Source: Chloroflexota bacterium (GTDB taxonomy: Bacteria > Chloroflexota > Dehalococcoidia > JACVQG01 > JAHKAY01). Taken from it: a DNA stretch of 34,362 bases. The notes beneath the pieces are model-generated. The model was not told the origin of the DNA. It saw only the letters and a program-made list of their open reading frames with translations, and searched no databases. A program made the translations under genes and the position numbers. The stretch covers positions 1-34,362 of the forward strand of contig JAHKAY010000055.1 of the NCBI GenBank assembly GCA_018825785.1, in the 5' to 3' direction. Positions 1-8,018 of the stretch are shown here, piece after piece (position 1 is the stretch's first letter; every line of letters starts with the position of its first letter).

Positions 1-710
1 CGGATATGGTCGGGCGGGGGTTAATTAGCGGGGGGGCCTTTACGGGGCTGGTGGTCTTTGCCATCCTGGCGCTGGTCATGGTGGCGGTGATAGTCGTCTT
101 TACCGAGGCCCACCGCCGTATCCCTGTTCAGTATGCCCGCAGCCAAATCCGGGGGGGCAAGATGTATCGTGCCTCCGGTTCCACCCACATACCCCTCAGG
201 GTTAATATGGCCGGGATGATCCCCCTAATCTTTGCCATGTCCATGATGATATTCCCGGGGACGGTGGCCAGCTATTTTATGCAGAGCCCGGGCTTTGTTG
301 GCCAGGCGGCCAATTTCATCTTCCGCCTCTTTGATACCACCCATCCCCTCTACTGGATAATCTATTTCCTCCTGGTGGTAGGATTTGCCTTCTTCTATAC
401 TTCGGTCATCTTCCAGCAGATGAACTTGGCGGAGACGCTTCAGAAGCAGGGGGGCTTCATCCCCGGCCTCCGCCCCGGGCGCAACACCGAGGAGTATCTG
501 AACCGGGTCATCAACCGCCTCACCTGGGGTGGGGCGGTCTTCCTGGCGTTGATAGCGGTAAGCCCATTCCTGGCCAGGACGGTTACCAATGTCCAGGTGC
601 TTCAGCTCTCCAGCACCGGCATCCTCATCGTGGTAGGCGTGGTGCTGGATACCATGAAGCAACTGGAGGCCCAGCTCCTGATGCGGCACTATGAGGGGTT
701 TGTCCGCTGA
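1..710 (+). CDS. secY: Protein translocase subunit SecY, C-terminal part
   Basis: SecY is the channel-forming membrane subunit of the Sec translocon. The reading frame is open from the left edge (codons in phase with position 3) to the TGA at 708-710, so the N-terminal half, roughly 200 residues of a usual 420-440, lies outside the window. The visible part has the family's late transmembrane helices, the cytoplasmic loop with EAHRRIPVQYARSQ and the PLIFAMSMM segment, the QMNLAETLQKQGGFIPG stretch, and the C-terminal helix ending MRHYEGFVR. The stop overlaps the adk start by one base (TGATG), so the two are probably translationally coupled. The order secY-adk-map-infA-rpmJ is classical. Confidence 0.97.
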   Translation, partial: DMVGRGLISGGAFTGLVVFAILALVMVAVIVVFTEAHRRIPVQYARSQIRGGKMYRASGSTHIPLRVNMAGMIPLIFAMSMMIFPGTVASYFMQSPGFVGQAANFIFRLFDTTHPLYWIIYFLLVVGFAFFYTSVIFQQMNLAETLQKQGGFIPGLRPGRNTEEYLNRVINRLTWGGAVFLALIAVSPFLARTVTNVQVLQLSSTGILIVVGVVLDTMKQLEAQLLMRHYEGFVR

Positions 711-1369
711 TGGTGCTGGTCTTTCTGGGACCGCCCGGAGCGGGTAAGGGGACTCAGGCGGCCCTCCTGGCCCGCCGCCGGGGCCTGAAGCACCTTTCCA
801 GCGGGGATCTCCTGCGCAGGGCGGTGGAGGCGGGGAGCGCCCTGGGGAAGGAGGCTCAGAAGTATATGGATAAGGGCCTCCTGGTCCCCGATGAGGTGGT
901 CATGGGCCTCATCCTGGAGCAATTGCAGGGCCAGGATGGGGTGGTGCTGGACGGTTTCCCCCGCACCCTGGAGCAGGCCCGGGCCCTGGACCAGGCCCTG
1001 GGGAAGGGGGGGGTGGAGTGGGCCCTTTTGCTCCGGGTGGACCCGGAGGAGCTGGTCCGGCGCATCTCCTCCCGCTGGACCTGCCGGAACTGCCAGGCCC
1101 CCTACAATCTTCTGACCAACCCACCCCGGGAGAAGGGGAGGTGTGATAAATGTGGCGGGGGGCTTTACCAGCGCCCCGATGATACCCCGGCGGGGATAAG
1201 GAAGCGCCTGGAGGTCTACCAGGCCCAGACCATGCCGGTGATAGAGTATTATAAGGAGAAGGGCAGACTTCTGGAGGTGGACGGGGGTGGTGGGGCAGAG
1301 GAGATAAGCCAGGGGATGGAAAAGGCCCTTTCTTCCCTGAAGGGGGTGGGGTGGAGGGGAAGGGGATAG
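710..1369 (+). CDS. adk: Adenylate kinase (zinc-LID type)
   Basis: This enzyme catalyses ATP + AMP = 2 ADP in the cytoplasm. It has 219 residues, normal for long-form bacterial Adk. The P-loop GPPGAGKGT is at residues 7-15 and the AMP-site motif DGFPRT at 81-86. The LID carries four cysteines (C125, C128, C145, C148) in a CxxC...CxxC arrangement, as in the structural-zinc form of Gram-positive and thermophile enzymes. The ATG overlaps the secY stop. The 3' end overlaps the map start by 19 bases. Confidence 0.97.
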   Translation: MVLVFLGPPGAGKGTQAALLARRRGLKHLSSGDLLRRAVEAGSALGKEAQKYMDKGLLVPDEVVMGLILEQLQGQDGVVLDGFPRTLEQARALDQALGKGGVEWALLLRVDPEELVRRISSRWTCRNCQAPYNLLTNPPREKGRCDKCGGGLYQRPDDTPAGIRKRLEVYQAQTMPVIEYYKEKGRLLEVDGGGGAEEISQGMEKALSSLKGVGWRGRG

Positions 1370-2109
1370 TCATCAAATCGTCCCGGGAAATCGAGCTAAT
1401 GAGGGAGGCAGGCAGGGTAGTGGCGCAGGTTCTGGAAAGGCTCAAGAATGAGGCCGCCCCCGGGCGGAAGACCGGGGAGTTGGACGGGATTGCCGCCGAG
1501 GAGATAGCCCGGCGGGGTGCCCGTTCCTCCTTTTTTGGCTACCGTGACTATCCTGCCCATATCTGCACCTCGGTGAATAATGAGGTGGTCCATGGTATCC
1601 CCGGAGGGAGGGTGCTCCAGGAGGGGGATATCATATCACTGGATGTGGGGGCCATCCTGGAGGGCTTCCAGGGCGATGCCGCCATCACCGTAGGTGTGGG
1701 TAAGGTCTCGGAGCAGGCCGGGAGGCTCCTGGGGGTCACCCATGGGGCACTGGAAACGGCCATCCGACGCTGCCGAAGGGGCCAGCGACTGGGGGATGTC
1801 TCCTTCGCTATCCAGAAGTATGTGGAGGAGAGGGGTTTCTCCGTGGTGAGGGAATACTCCGGCCACGGGATTGGGCGGGAGCTGCATGAGGAGCCCCAGA
1901 TACCCAACTTCGGCCTGCCGGGGCAGGGGCCCCTTCTCAGGCGGGGCATGACCCTGGCCCTGGAACCCATGGTCAACGCCGGGGGCTGGCGCACCCGACT
2001 GGATACCAACGGCTGGACGGTCCTCACCGATGATGGTGGCCTCTCCGCCCACTTTGAGCACACGGTTGCCATCACCGATGGGGATGCCGAAGTGCTGACG
2101 GTCCTCTGA
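1351..2109 (+). CDS. map: Methionine aminopeptidase, type I
   Basis: This metalloenzyme removes the initiator methionine from new proteins. It has 252 residues. The N-terminus reads [17 protein letters not shown], as in the type I family. The metal-binding set is visible: SLDVG and DAAITV (two Asp), the His of [14 protein letters not shown], Glu in LEPMV and Glu in FEHTV. The start is a GTG at 1351 inside the adk 3' end, preceded by a G-rich AGGGGGTG stretch that could act as a ribosome binding site. No later ATG would keep the conserved N-terminus. Placement between adk and infA is classical. Confidence 0.95.
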   Translation: MEGKGIVIKSSREIELMREAGRVVAQVLERLKNEAAPGRKTGELDGIAAEEIARRGARSSFFGYRDYPAHICTSVNNEVVHGIPGGRVLQEGDIISLDVGAILEGFQGDAAITVGVGKVSEQAGRLLGVTHGALETAIRRCRRGQRLGDVSFAIQKYVEERGFSVVREYSGHGIGRELHEEPQIPNFGLPGQGPLLRRGMTLALEPMVNAGGWRTRLDTNGWTVLTDDGGLSAHFEHTVAITDGDAEVLTVL

Positions 2110-2116
2110 GGAGCGG

Positions 2117-2335
2117 ATGTCCAAGAAGGATACTATTGAGGTTGAAGGCACAGTTGCGGAGTCACTTCCCAATGCCATGTTCCGGGTGGACCTACCCAAC
2201 GGCCACCGGGTGCTGGCCCATGCCTCGGGGAAGATACGCCTTCATTATATACGCATCCTCCCCGGGGACAGGGTGCTCGTGGAGCTTTCCCCCTATGACC
2301 TCAAGCGGGGGAGAATAACCTATCGCTTCAAATAG
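2117..2335 (+). CDS. infA: Translation initiation factor IF-1
   Basis: IF-1 binds the A site of the 30S subunit during initiation. The product is 72 residues, the standard length, with the single OB-fold sequence ([58 protein letters not shown]). The ATG follows a GAGGAG ribosome binding site within the 7-base gap after map. Confidence 0.98.
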   Translation: MSKKDTIEVEGTVAESLPNAMFRVDLPNGHRVLAHASGKIRLHYIRILPGDRVLVELSPYDLKRGRITYRFK

Positions 2336-2344
2336 GGGTGAGAG

Positions 2345-2458
2345 ATGAAGGTAAGGGCTTCCGTCAAGGTCCGATGTGAGAAGTGCAAGATAGTGCGCCG
2401 CAAGGGGGTGGTGCGGGTCATCTGCTCCAACCCCAAGCATAAGCAGCGGCAGGGCTAG
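2345..2458 (+). CDS. rpmJ: Ribosomal protein bL36
   Basis: This is a 37-residue protein of the large ribosomal subunit. It starts [15 protein letters not shown] and ends NPKHKQRQG. The C11, C14, C27 and H32 pattern is the zinc ribbon of the C+ form of L36. A GGGGTGAGAG sequence directly before the ATG serves as ribosome binding site. It lies between infA and rpsM as in most bacteria. Confidence 0.97.
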   Translation: MKVRASVKVRCEKCKIVRRKGVVRVICSNPKHKQRQG

Positions 2459-2466
2459 GAGGGGAT

Positions 2467-2856
2467 ATGGCCAGGATAGCGGGGGTGGATATACCGGCGG
2501 GAAAGAAGGTGGGGGTGGCCCTCACCTATATCTTTGGCGTGGGGCCCTCCAACGCAAAAGTGATAGTTGCCCGCGCCGGCGTCAACTCCGATAGGAAGGT
2601 GAAGGACCTCACCGAGGAGGAACTGGCCCGCCTGCGGGAGATTATTGACAAGGAATACAAGGTGGAGGGGGAACTTAGAAGAGAGGTGAGCTTCAACATA
2701 AAGAGGCTCGTTGAGGTCAACACCTATCGGGGCCTCCGCCACCGGCGCAACCTGCCCGTGCGGGGCCAGCGCACCCGCACCAATGCCCGCACCAAGCGTG
2801 GTCCCAGGAAGACCGTAGCCGGCCGGGGCCAGAGACGCGGCGTGGGCAAGAAATAA
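2467..2856 (+). CDS. rpsM: Ribosomal protein uS13
   Basis: S13 is a small-subunit head protein that contacts the P-site tRNA and the 50S bridge. The product has 129 residues with the typical [15 protein letters not shown] start, the helix-two-turn-helix region, and the basic tail ([30 protein letters not shown]). It has a GGAGGGGAT ribosome binding site. It lies 8 bases after rpmJ and 11 bases before rpsK. Confidence 0.98.
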   Translation: MARIAGVDIPAGKKVGVALTYIFGVGPSNAKVIVARAGVNSDRKVKDLTEEELARLREIIDKEYKVEGELRREVSFNIKRLVEVNTYRGLRHRRNLPVRGQRTRTNARTKRGPRKTVAGRGQRRGVGKK

Positions 2857-2867
2857 TAGGGGGAAGG

Positions 2868-3458
2868 ATGCCTGAGAAGACAGATAAGCCCGAAAAGGCT
2901 GAGAAGCCTGCAAAGGCCGAGAAGCCTGCAAAGGCCGAGAAGCCTGCAAAGGCTGAGAAGGCCGAAAAGGCTGAGAAGCCCGAAAAGGCTGAGAAGCCCG
3001 AAAAGGCTGAGAAGCCCGAAAAGCCCCCAAAGGCAGAAAAGGCCGAGGAGGCCGGAAAGCCCGAGAAGCCTGAAAAGAAGAAGACCAGGGCCCGAAAGCG
3101 GGAAAAGAAGGGAGTGGCCCGGGGCCGGGCCTATATCCATTCCACCTTTAACGACACCATGGTAACCCTGACGGATGGTCAAGGTAACGTTCTGGCCTGG
3201 GCCAGCGCCGGCACCGCCGGTTTCAAAGGTTCCAGGAAAGGGACCCCCTACGCTGCCCAGATGGCCTCGGAGCAGGCCGCCAGGAAAGCTGTAGAGGTGG
3301 GACTTAAGCAGGTGGAGGTGTGGATGAAGGGGCCGGGAAGCGGGCGGGAGGCGGCCATCCGGGCCCTCCAGGCGGCGGGCCTTCTCGTCACGGGCATCCG
3401 GGACGTGACTCCCATCCCCCACGATGGCTGCCGTCCCCCCAAAAGGAGGCGGGTATAG
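2868..3458 (+). CDS. rpsK: Ribosomal protein uS11 with long repetitive N-terminal tail
   Basis: S11 sits on the platform of the small subunit near the mRNA exit. The protein has 196 residues against about 129 for the usual family member. The normal S11 domain begins near residue 78 ([18 protein letters not shown]) and is complete to the typical [10 protein letters not shown] end. Residues 2-70 are almost only Lys, Glu, Ala and Pro in KAEKP and KPEKAE units, encoded by short tandem DNA repeats between about 2880 and 3075. The ATG at 2868 has a GGGGGAAGG ribosome binding site and no start codon occurs between the tail and the domain, so the tail is very likely translated. The rpsD start codon follows its stop with no gap. 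Confidence 0.95.
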   Translation: MPEKTDKPEKAEKPAKAEKPAKAEKPAKAEKAEKAEKPEKAEKPEKAEKPEKPPKAEKAEEAGKPEKPEKKKTRARKREKKGVARGRAYIHSTFNDTMVTLTDGQGNVLAWASAGTAGFKGSRKGTPYAAQMASEQAARKAVEVGLKQVEVWMKGPGSGREAAIRALQAAGLLVTGIRDVTPIPHDGCRPPKRRRV

Positions 3459-4091
3459 ATGGCCAGAAGTACTGACCCCAGTTGCCGTCTCTGCCGGCGA
3501 GTGGGAGAGAAGCTCTTCCTCAAGGGGGCTCGCTGTCTTGGGCCTAAGTGTGCCGTGGACAAGAGAGGGACGCCCCCCGGGATGCACACCCTGCGCAAGC
3601 GCAAGCGCAAGCTCTCCGACCGGGGCCTTCAGCTCAGGGAAAAACAGAAGGCCCGCTACATCTATGAGGTGCTGGAGAGGCAGTTCCGTCGCTTCTTTGC
3701 AGAGGCTTCCAAGGCCCCCGGAGCTACAGGGGAGACCCTCCTCCAGCTCCTGGAGCGGCGGCTGGACAGCGTGGTCTACCGCCTGGGCCTCGCCGATTCC
3801 CGCGCCCAGGCCCGCCAGATTGTCCACCACGGCCATATCCAGGTCAACGGCCGCCGCACTGATGTGCCGTCCTGCCTGGTCGAAATAGGGGATGTCATTT
3901 CCTTCTGGGAGGCCAGCCGGGACACCTTCTTCTATAAGGCCCTTAAGGGAAACCCCCCTTCCCGCCCTGTCCCCGCCTGGCTCAGCCTGGATGGGGAGAA
4001 GCTGGAAGGAAAGGTGCTGGCCGTGCCCAGCCGAAGCGATATTGAGATAAGCATCAATGAGAAGGCCATTGTGGAGTACTATGCCCGCTAG
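3459..4091 (+). CDS. rpsD: Ribosomal protein uS4
   Basis: S4 is a primary 16S rRNA-binding assembly protein. It has 210 residues. The N-terminal zinc-type cysteines are visible (SCRLCRRVGEK, ARCLGPKCAV), so this is the C+ form. The S4 RNA-binding domain follows (LERRLDSVVYRLGLADSRAQ, ARQIVHHGHIQVNG). The ATG at 3459 comes immediately after the rpsK TAG, so translation is probably coupled. It precedes rpoA, the usual arrangement. Confidence 0.97.
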   Translation: MARSTDPSCRLCRRVGEKLFLKGARCLGPKCAVDKRGTPPGMHTLRKRKRKLSDRGLQLREKQKARYIYEVLERQFRRFFAEASKAPGATGETLLQLLERRLDSVVYRLGLADSRAQARQIVHHGHIQVNGRRTDVPSCLVEIGDVISFWEASRDTFFYKALKGNPPSRPVPAWLSLDGEKLEGKVLAVPSRSDIEISINEKAIVEYYAR

Positions 4092-4100
4092 GAGATTCCA

Positions 4101-5066
4101 GTGGTAGAGATAGTCCTGCCCAAGGTAGAGCAGGTGGAGGAATCCGCCAACTACGGGAAATTTGTGGCCGAGCCCCTGGAGAGGGGCTTTGGCACCACCC
4201 TGGGCAATGCCTTGAGGCGGGTGCTTTTGAGTTCCCTGCCCGGGGCCGCTATCACTTGGATGAAGATAGATGGGGTGCTCCATGAGTTCTCCACCATACC
4301 CCATGTCAAGGAAGACACCATGGAGTTCCTCCTCAATGTCAAGACCATCCGTATCCGGCCCCTGGCTGGCCGCTCCGGGACACTCCTTCTGGAGGCAAAG
4401 GGCGAGGGGGAGGTGACCGCCGGCCATATCCAGCCTTCAGCGGACTTTGAGATTTTGAACGCGGACCAGCGCCTGGCCACCCTCGACTCCCCCGAGGCCC
4501 GGCTCGCCGTGGAGTTCAATGTGGAGCTGGGCAGGGGCTACCGGCCGGTGGGGAAGGGCTATCTGGAGGGAAGGGACAGCGGTCTCCCCATAGGGGTTAT
4601 CCCTGTGGATGCCATCTTCACCCCGGTGAGGAGAGTAAACTTTACCACCGAACCTGTCCGCCCTGGCCTGGAGACCGCCCACGAGCGCCTTACCCTGGAG
4701 GTGTGGACCGATGGCACTGTCCCTCCTATTGAAGCAGTAAGCCAGGCGAGCCAGATCCTCGAGGACAACTTCATCCCCTTCCTGGAACTCACCCGCCCCA
4801 GGGCGCTGGCGGAGAAGGAGAAGAGGGTGCCGGTCCTGCCCCCGGAGAAGTATAATGTGCCTCTGGAGGAGCTGGGGCTCTCTATGCGCACCTACAACTG
4901 CCTGAAGCGGGCAGGTATAGATTCCCTGGGCCAGCTGGTGGAGAAGACTGAAAAGGAGCTGATGGAGTTGAGGCACTTCGGGCAGAAGTCCCTGGATGAG
5001 GTGCAGGAACGCTTGAGCGTCCTGGGACTGGCCCTGGGAGGAGGCAAGAGCGGTGAGGCACAGTAA
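4101..5066 (+). CDS. rpoA: RNA polymerase alpha subunit
   Basis: RpoA drives assembly of RNA polymerase and contacts regulators and UP elements. It has 321 residues. The N-terminal dimerisation domain has the family sequence FVAEPLERGFGTTLGNALRR and covers about residues 1-235. After a linker, the C-terminal domain (about 255-310) has the helix-hairpin-helix region with NCLKRAGIDSLGQLV and LRHFGQKSLDEVQERL. The start is a GTG at 4101 preceded by GGAG. The end overlaps the rplQ start by 14 bases. Confidence 0.97.
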   Translation: MVEIVLPKVEQVEESANYGKFVAEPLERGFGTTLGNALRRVLLSSLPGAAITWMKIDGVLHEFSTIPHVKEDTMEFLLNVKTIRIRPLAGRSGTLLLEAKGEGEVTAGHIQPSADFEILNADQRLATLDSPEARLAVEFNVELGRGYRPVGKGYLEGRDSGLPIGVIPVDAIFTPVRRVNFTTEPVRPGLETAHERLTLEVWTDGTVPPIEAVSQASQILEDNFIPFLELTRPRALAEKEKRVPVLPPEKYNVPLEELGLSMRTYNCLKRAGIDSLGQLVEKTEKELMELRHFGQKSLDEVQERLSVLGLALGGGKSGEAQ

Positions 5067-5406
5067 GGCAGGCTGGAAACTGAGCCGCGCCACGGACCAG
5101 CGCCTGGCCCTTTACCGCAACCTGGTGAAAGAGCTGCTGGACCATGAGAGGATTGTCACCACCGAGGCCAAGGCCCGGGCGGTGAAGCCCATCGTGGAGA
5201 AGGTCATCACCCTGGGCAAGGGGGCTACCCTCCATGCCCGCCGCCAGGCCCTGAGCCTGTTGGCCGATGAAGAGGTGGTGGACAAGGTCTTCACCCAACT
5301 GGCCAAGAGGTACGCCGAGCGGCCCGGCGGCTATACCCGCATGGTGAAGCTGGGCCCCCGCCTGGGGGACGGGGCCCCTCAGGCCCTGCTGGAGCTGGTG
5401 GCATAG
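5053..5406 (+). CDS. rplQ: Ribosomal protein bL17
   Basis: L17 lies near the peptide exit tunnel of the large subunit. It has 117 residues, a normal length. It begins MRHSKAGWKLSR with the family's ATDQRLALYRNLVKELLDHERI stretch slightly changed, followed by TTEAKARAVKPIVEKVITL. The start is a GTG at 5053 inside the 3' end of rpoA. The stop (TAG) ends one base before the truA ATG. Confidence 0.97.
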   Translation: MRHSKAGWKLSRATDQRLALYRNLVKELLDHERIVTTEAKARAVKPIVEKVITLGKGATLHARRQALSLLADEEVVDKVFTQLAKRYAERPGGYTRMVKLGPRLGDGAPQALLELVA

Positions 5407-5407
5407 G

Positions 5408-6157
5408 ATGTCCAAGATAGTCCTTCTCCTGGAATACGATGGCACTTGCTACCACGGCTTCCAGTTTCAGGCCAATGCCTCCACTGTCCAGGCCGAGCTG
5501 GAAGGGGCCCTCCACCGTATTACTGGGCGGGCGATAAGGGTCATTGCTGCCAGCCGCACCGATACCGGTGTCCATGCCAGGGGCCAGGTGGTGAGCTTCA
5601 GGACGGACCTGGACTATCCACCCCAGGTATGGCAGAGGGCCCTCAACGCCTATCTGCCCGGGGACATCTCGGTGAGAAAGGCCCACCGGGTGGAAGACGA
5701 ATTCCATGTCCAGAAACAGGCGGTGAGCCGGGAATACTGTTACGCCATCTGGAACGGCCCCTACCCCTCCCCGCTCCGGGCCCGTTTCAGCTACTATGTC
5801 CCCCATCCACTGGATGTAGAGGCCATGAACCGCGCCTGTTCCTGCCTACTGGGGGAGCATGATTTTTCCTCCTTTTCCCCTCTTCCCCACCCCCGCCCGG
5901 TGAGGAATGTTTTCAGGGTGGATGTAGGGGAAAGGGGAGGGATGGCCTGCTTCCGTGTGGAAGCCAGTTCCTTTCTTCCTCACCAGGTGAGGCACACCGT
6001 GGGGGCCCTGCTCCAGGTGGGGAGGGGGAAGAGGAAGCCGGAGGGCCTGGCAGAGTTGCTCCGGGCCAAGACCCCAGGCCTGGCAGGGCCGGCCGTCTCT
6101 CCCCGTGGCCTCTGTCTGCTTAAGGTAAATTATCCCCGGCCCCTGGAGGAAGAATGA
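5408..6157 (+). CDS. truA: tRNA pseudouridine(38-40) synthase TruA
   Basis: TruA converts U38-U40 of the tRNA anticodon arm to pseudouridine. It has 249 residues. The catalytic aspartate lies in [17 protein letters not shown] (about residues 49-65). Other family segments are [35 protein letters not shown] and [17 protein letters not shown]. Its last four bases (ATGA) contain the rplM start, so it is coupled to rplM-rpsI, a common order in Gram-positive bacteria and Chloroflexota. Confidence 0.96.
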   Translation: MSKIVLLLEYDGTCYHGFQFQANASTVQAELEGALHRITGRAIRVIAASRTDTGVHARGQVVSFRTDLDYPPQVWQRALNAYLPGDISVRKAHRVEDEFHVQKQAVSREYCYAIWNGPYPSPLRARFSYYVPHPLDVEAMNRACSCLLGEHDFSSFSPLPHPRPVRNVFRVDVGERGGMACFRVEASSFLPHQVRHTVGALLQVGRGKRKPEGLAELLRAKTPGLAGPAVSPRGLCLLKVNYPRPLEEE

Positions 6158-6585
6158 AGACCTATTCTACCAAGATTAGCGATATCGAGCGGAAATGGTA
6201 TGTGGTGGATGCCAAGGACCAGACCCTGGGCCGCCTCGCCACCAGGATCGCCATGCTCTTGAAGGGGAAGGGGAAGGCTATCTATACCCCGAGCCTGGAT
6301 ACGGGCGACTACGTGGTGGTGATAAATACCGGCCAGGTCCGGGTGACGGGCAAGAAGGGCCACGACAAGTTGTATCGGCGGCACTCCGGGTATCCCGGGG
6401 GCTTCAAGGAGTTCAGCTTTGATGAGATGATGGCCAAGGACCCAACCGAGGTCATGAGGCACGCTGTGAAAGGGATGCTCCCAAAGAACTCTCTGGGGAA
6501 GGCTATGCTGCGCAAGCTGAAGCTCTACGCGGGGCCGGACCACCCCCACCAGGCCCAGATGAAATCGGAGAAAGAGAAGGAATAG
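6154..6585 (+). CDS. rplM: Ribosomal protein uL13
   Basis: L13 is an early-assembly protein of the large subunit. It has 143 residues with typical segments: [48 protein letters not shown] and [18 protein letters not shown]. The ATG overlaps the truA stop by four bases. The C-terminus is a short charged tail (KSEKEKE). Confidence 0.98.
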   Translation: MKTYSTKISDIERKWYVVDAKDQTLGRLATRIAMLLKGKGKAIYTPSLDTGDYVVVINTGQVRVTGKKGHDKLYRRHSGYPGGFKEFSFDEMMAKDPTEVMRHAVKGMLPKNSLGKAMLRKLKLYAGPDHPHQAQMKSEKEKE

Positions 6586-6588
6586 ACA

Positions 6589-6981
6589 ATGGCAGAGCAG
6601 TATACCCCCGCCACCGGCAAGAGGAAGTCGGCCATTGCCCAGGTGAGGCTTGTTCCCGGGCAGGGCAAGATAGAGATTAACGGCAAGGAGTTCTACCAGG
6701 TCTTCACCCGGCAGGAGCACCGCCGGCAGGTGCTGCAGCCCTTCGTGGCCACGGAGACCATGGGGAAGTTTGACATCATGGTGAAGGTAACGGGCGGGGG
6801 GCTCACCGGACAGGCAGGGGGGATAAGGCACGGCATCGCCCGGGCGCTCGTCAAGTTCAACGAAAGCTACAAGCCCCTGCTCCGGGCAGCCGGGCTCCTT
6901 ACCCGCGACTCGCGGGTAAAAGAACGCAAGAAATACGGCCTCAAGCGGGCACGGAAAGCCCCCCAGTACACCAAGCGCTAG
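6589..6981 (+). CDS. rpsI: Ribosomal protein uS9
   Basis: S9 has a C-terminal tail that reaches the P-site tRNA anticodon. The product has 130 residues with TGKRKSAIAQVRL, GGGLTGQAGGIRHGIARAL, LTRDSRVKERKKYG and the expected end (KAPQYTKR). It lies three bases after rplM. Its stop overlaps the stop of the convergent isomerase gene on the shared CTAG at 6978-6981, and I see no separate terminator between them. Confidence 0.98.
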   Translation: MAEQYTPATGKRKSAIAQVRLVPGQGKIEINGKEFYQVFTRQEHRRQVLQPFVATETMGKFDIMVKVTGGGLTGQAGGIRHGIARALVKFNESYKPLLRAAGLLTRDSRVKERKKYGLKRARKAPQYTKR

Positions 6982-8018
6982 ACCTCTTCCAGGGGGTGCT
7001 GGGCTAGCCGTTCTTTCAGCAGGTCTATGGTGGGGACAGGTGAGGGGTCAACCCCGTGTAGGCCCGCCAGGTAGTAGCTCACCCAGTCCCCCAGATAGAG
7101 CAGGCCCATCATCTGGCTGAGGACCGCTTTACCCTCCCTCATCACCTCTTCATAGGCTACCCTTTCCCTGTGGAGGACCTCCCGGGTGATTTCCAGGCGC
7201 AGGCGGTGGCGGGGTGAAAGGAGGGGGGAGGTGAGGAGCACCACCAGGCTCCCGGCTCTTACCCCAGCGGGAAAAGAATACCCCACCACCGAGTTGTGGT
7301 GGGCCTCCGGCAGGGTGTCAAAGAAGGCCCAGGATTTGGCATTCTCATTGAGCTGGTTCTTCCAGCGCCGGGACACGCCTTGGAGGAACCCGGTCCCATA
7401 GACCACCACCAGGCGACGGGCTAACCTCCGGGCCAGGGTCTTGGCGGGGTTTCCCCTTTCCATCCCCAGGGCCCCGGCCATCTTCTCCAGGACCCCCACC
7501 ATCTCCGCCACCCCGGCGGACTTGTCGCGGAGCAGGCCCAGGCGCTCCAGGGCCCCCACCAGCCCCAGGAAGCTGTAGCCTACCGCCGCCCGGGGCGGTG
7601 CCTGATAGTCTATCGAGAAGACCGGTATGTCTTCCTTCTTGGCCAGCTCCCCCAGCCGGCCGCCGGAGGTTATGGCCAGCTTTCTGGCCGGGCTCTTGAG
7701 GCTGGCGAGAAAGCTGGAGAGGGTCTCTTCAGTATTGCCGGAGTAGCTGGAGAAGATGGCGAGTGTGCGCTTGTCCAGGAAGGGAGGGGGGGTGTAGTCC
7801 CGGTGGACGATGACCGCCAGGCCCTCCTCGCCGGCCAGCCCTGCCAGCAGGTCCCCTGCGGTGGCGGAGCCTCCCATTCCCACCAGCACCAACTTGTCCA
7901 CCTGCCGGTAGCTCCTGGGGAGCTTCAGCCCCAGCCCCTTCTTGTAGGCCAGGAGGCACTGCTGGGGGAGCGCCAGGAGATGGGCCTTCATGCCCCCGGC
8001 GTCTCGCACCTTGACCAT
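6978..8018 (-). CDS. Bifunctional phosphoglucose/phosphomannose isomerase (SIS family)
   Basis: The product interconverts glucose 6-phosphate or mannose 6-phosphate with fructose 6-phosphate, joining glycolysis to sugar-nucleotide synthesis. It has 346 residues with two SIS modules. Visible motifs are VGMGGSATAGDLL, the phosphate-binding FSSYSGNTEETLS, TSGGRLGELA, and NENAKSWAFFDTLPEAHHN, which in the archaeal/Chloroflexota enzymes holds the catalytic Glu and the proton-shuttling His. The ATG follows directly on the stop of the upstream phosphohexomutase, a partner in the same pathway. It is the last gene of the minus-strand run. Confidence 0.9.
   Translation of the reverse strand: MVKVRDAGGMKAHLLALPQQCLLAYKKGLGLKLPRSYRQVDKLVLVGMGGSATAGDLLAGLAGEEGLAVIVHRDYTPPPFLDKRTLAIFSSYSGNTEETLSSFLASLKSPARKLAITSGGRLGELAKKEDIPVFSIDYQAPPRAAVGYSFLGLVGALERLGLLRDKSAGVAEMVGVLEKMAGALGMERGNPAKTLARRLARRLVVVYGTGFLQGVSRRWKNQLNENAKSWAFFDTLPEAHHNSVVGYSFPAGVRAGSLVVLLTSPLLSPRHRLRLEITREVLHRERVAYEEVMREGKAVLSQMMGLLYLGDWVSYYLAGLHGVDPSPVPTIDLLKERLAQHPLEEV

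Noticed and set aside
2880-3075. Tandem repeats suggesting a CRISPR array or minisatellite
   Set aside because: Units are short, contiguous, in frame and inside rpsK, with no spacers.
2724-4427. Long open frame of 567 codons on the minus strand opposite rpsK and rpsD
   Set aside because: It is the antisense shadow of ribosomal genes, Leu/Gly-rich from the complement of the rpsK repeats. High GC makes such frames common.
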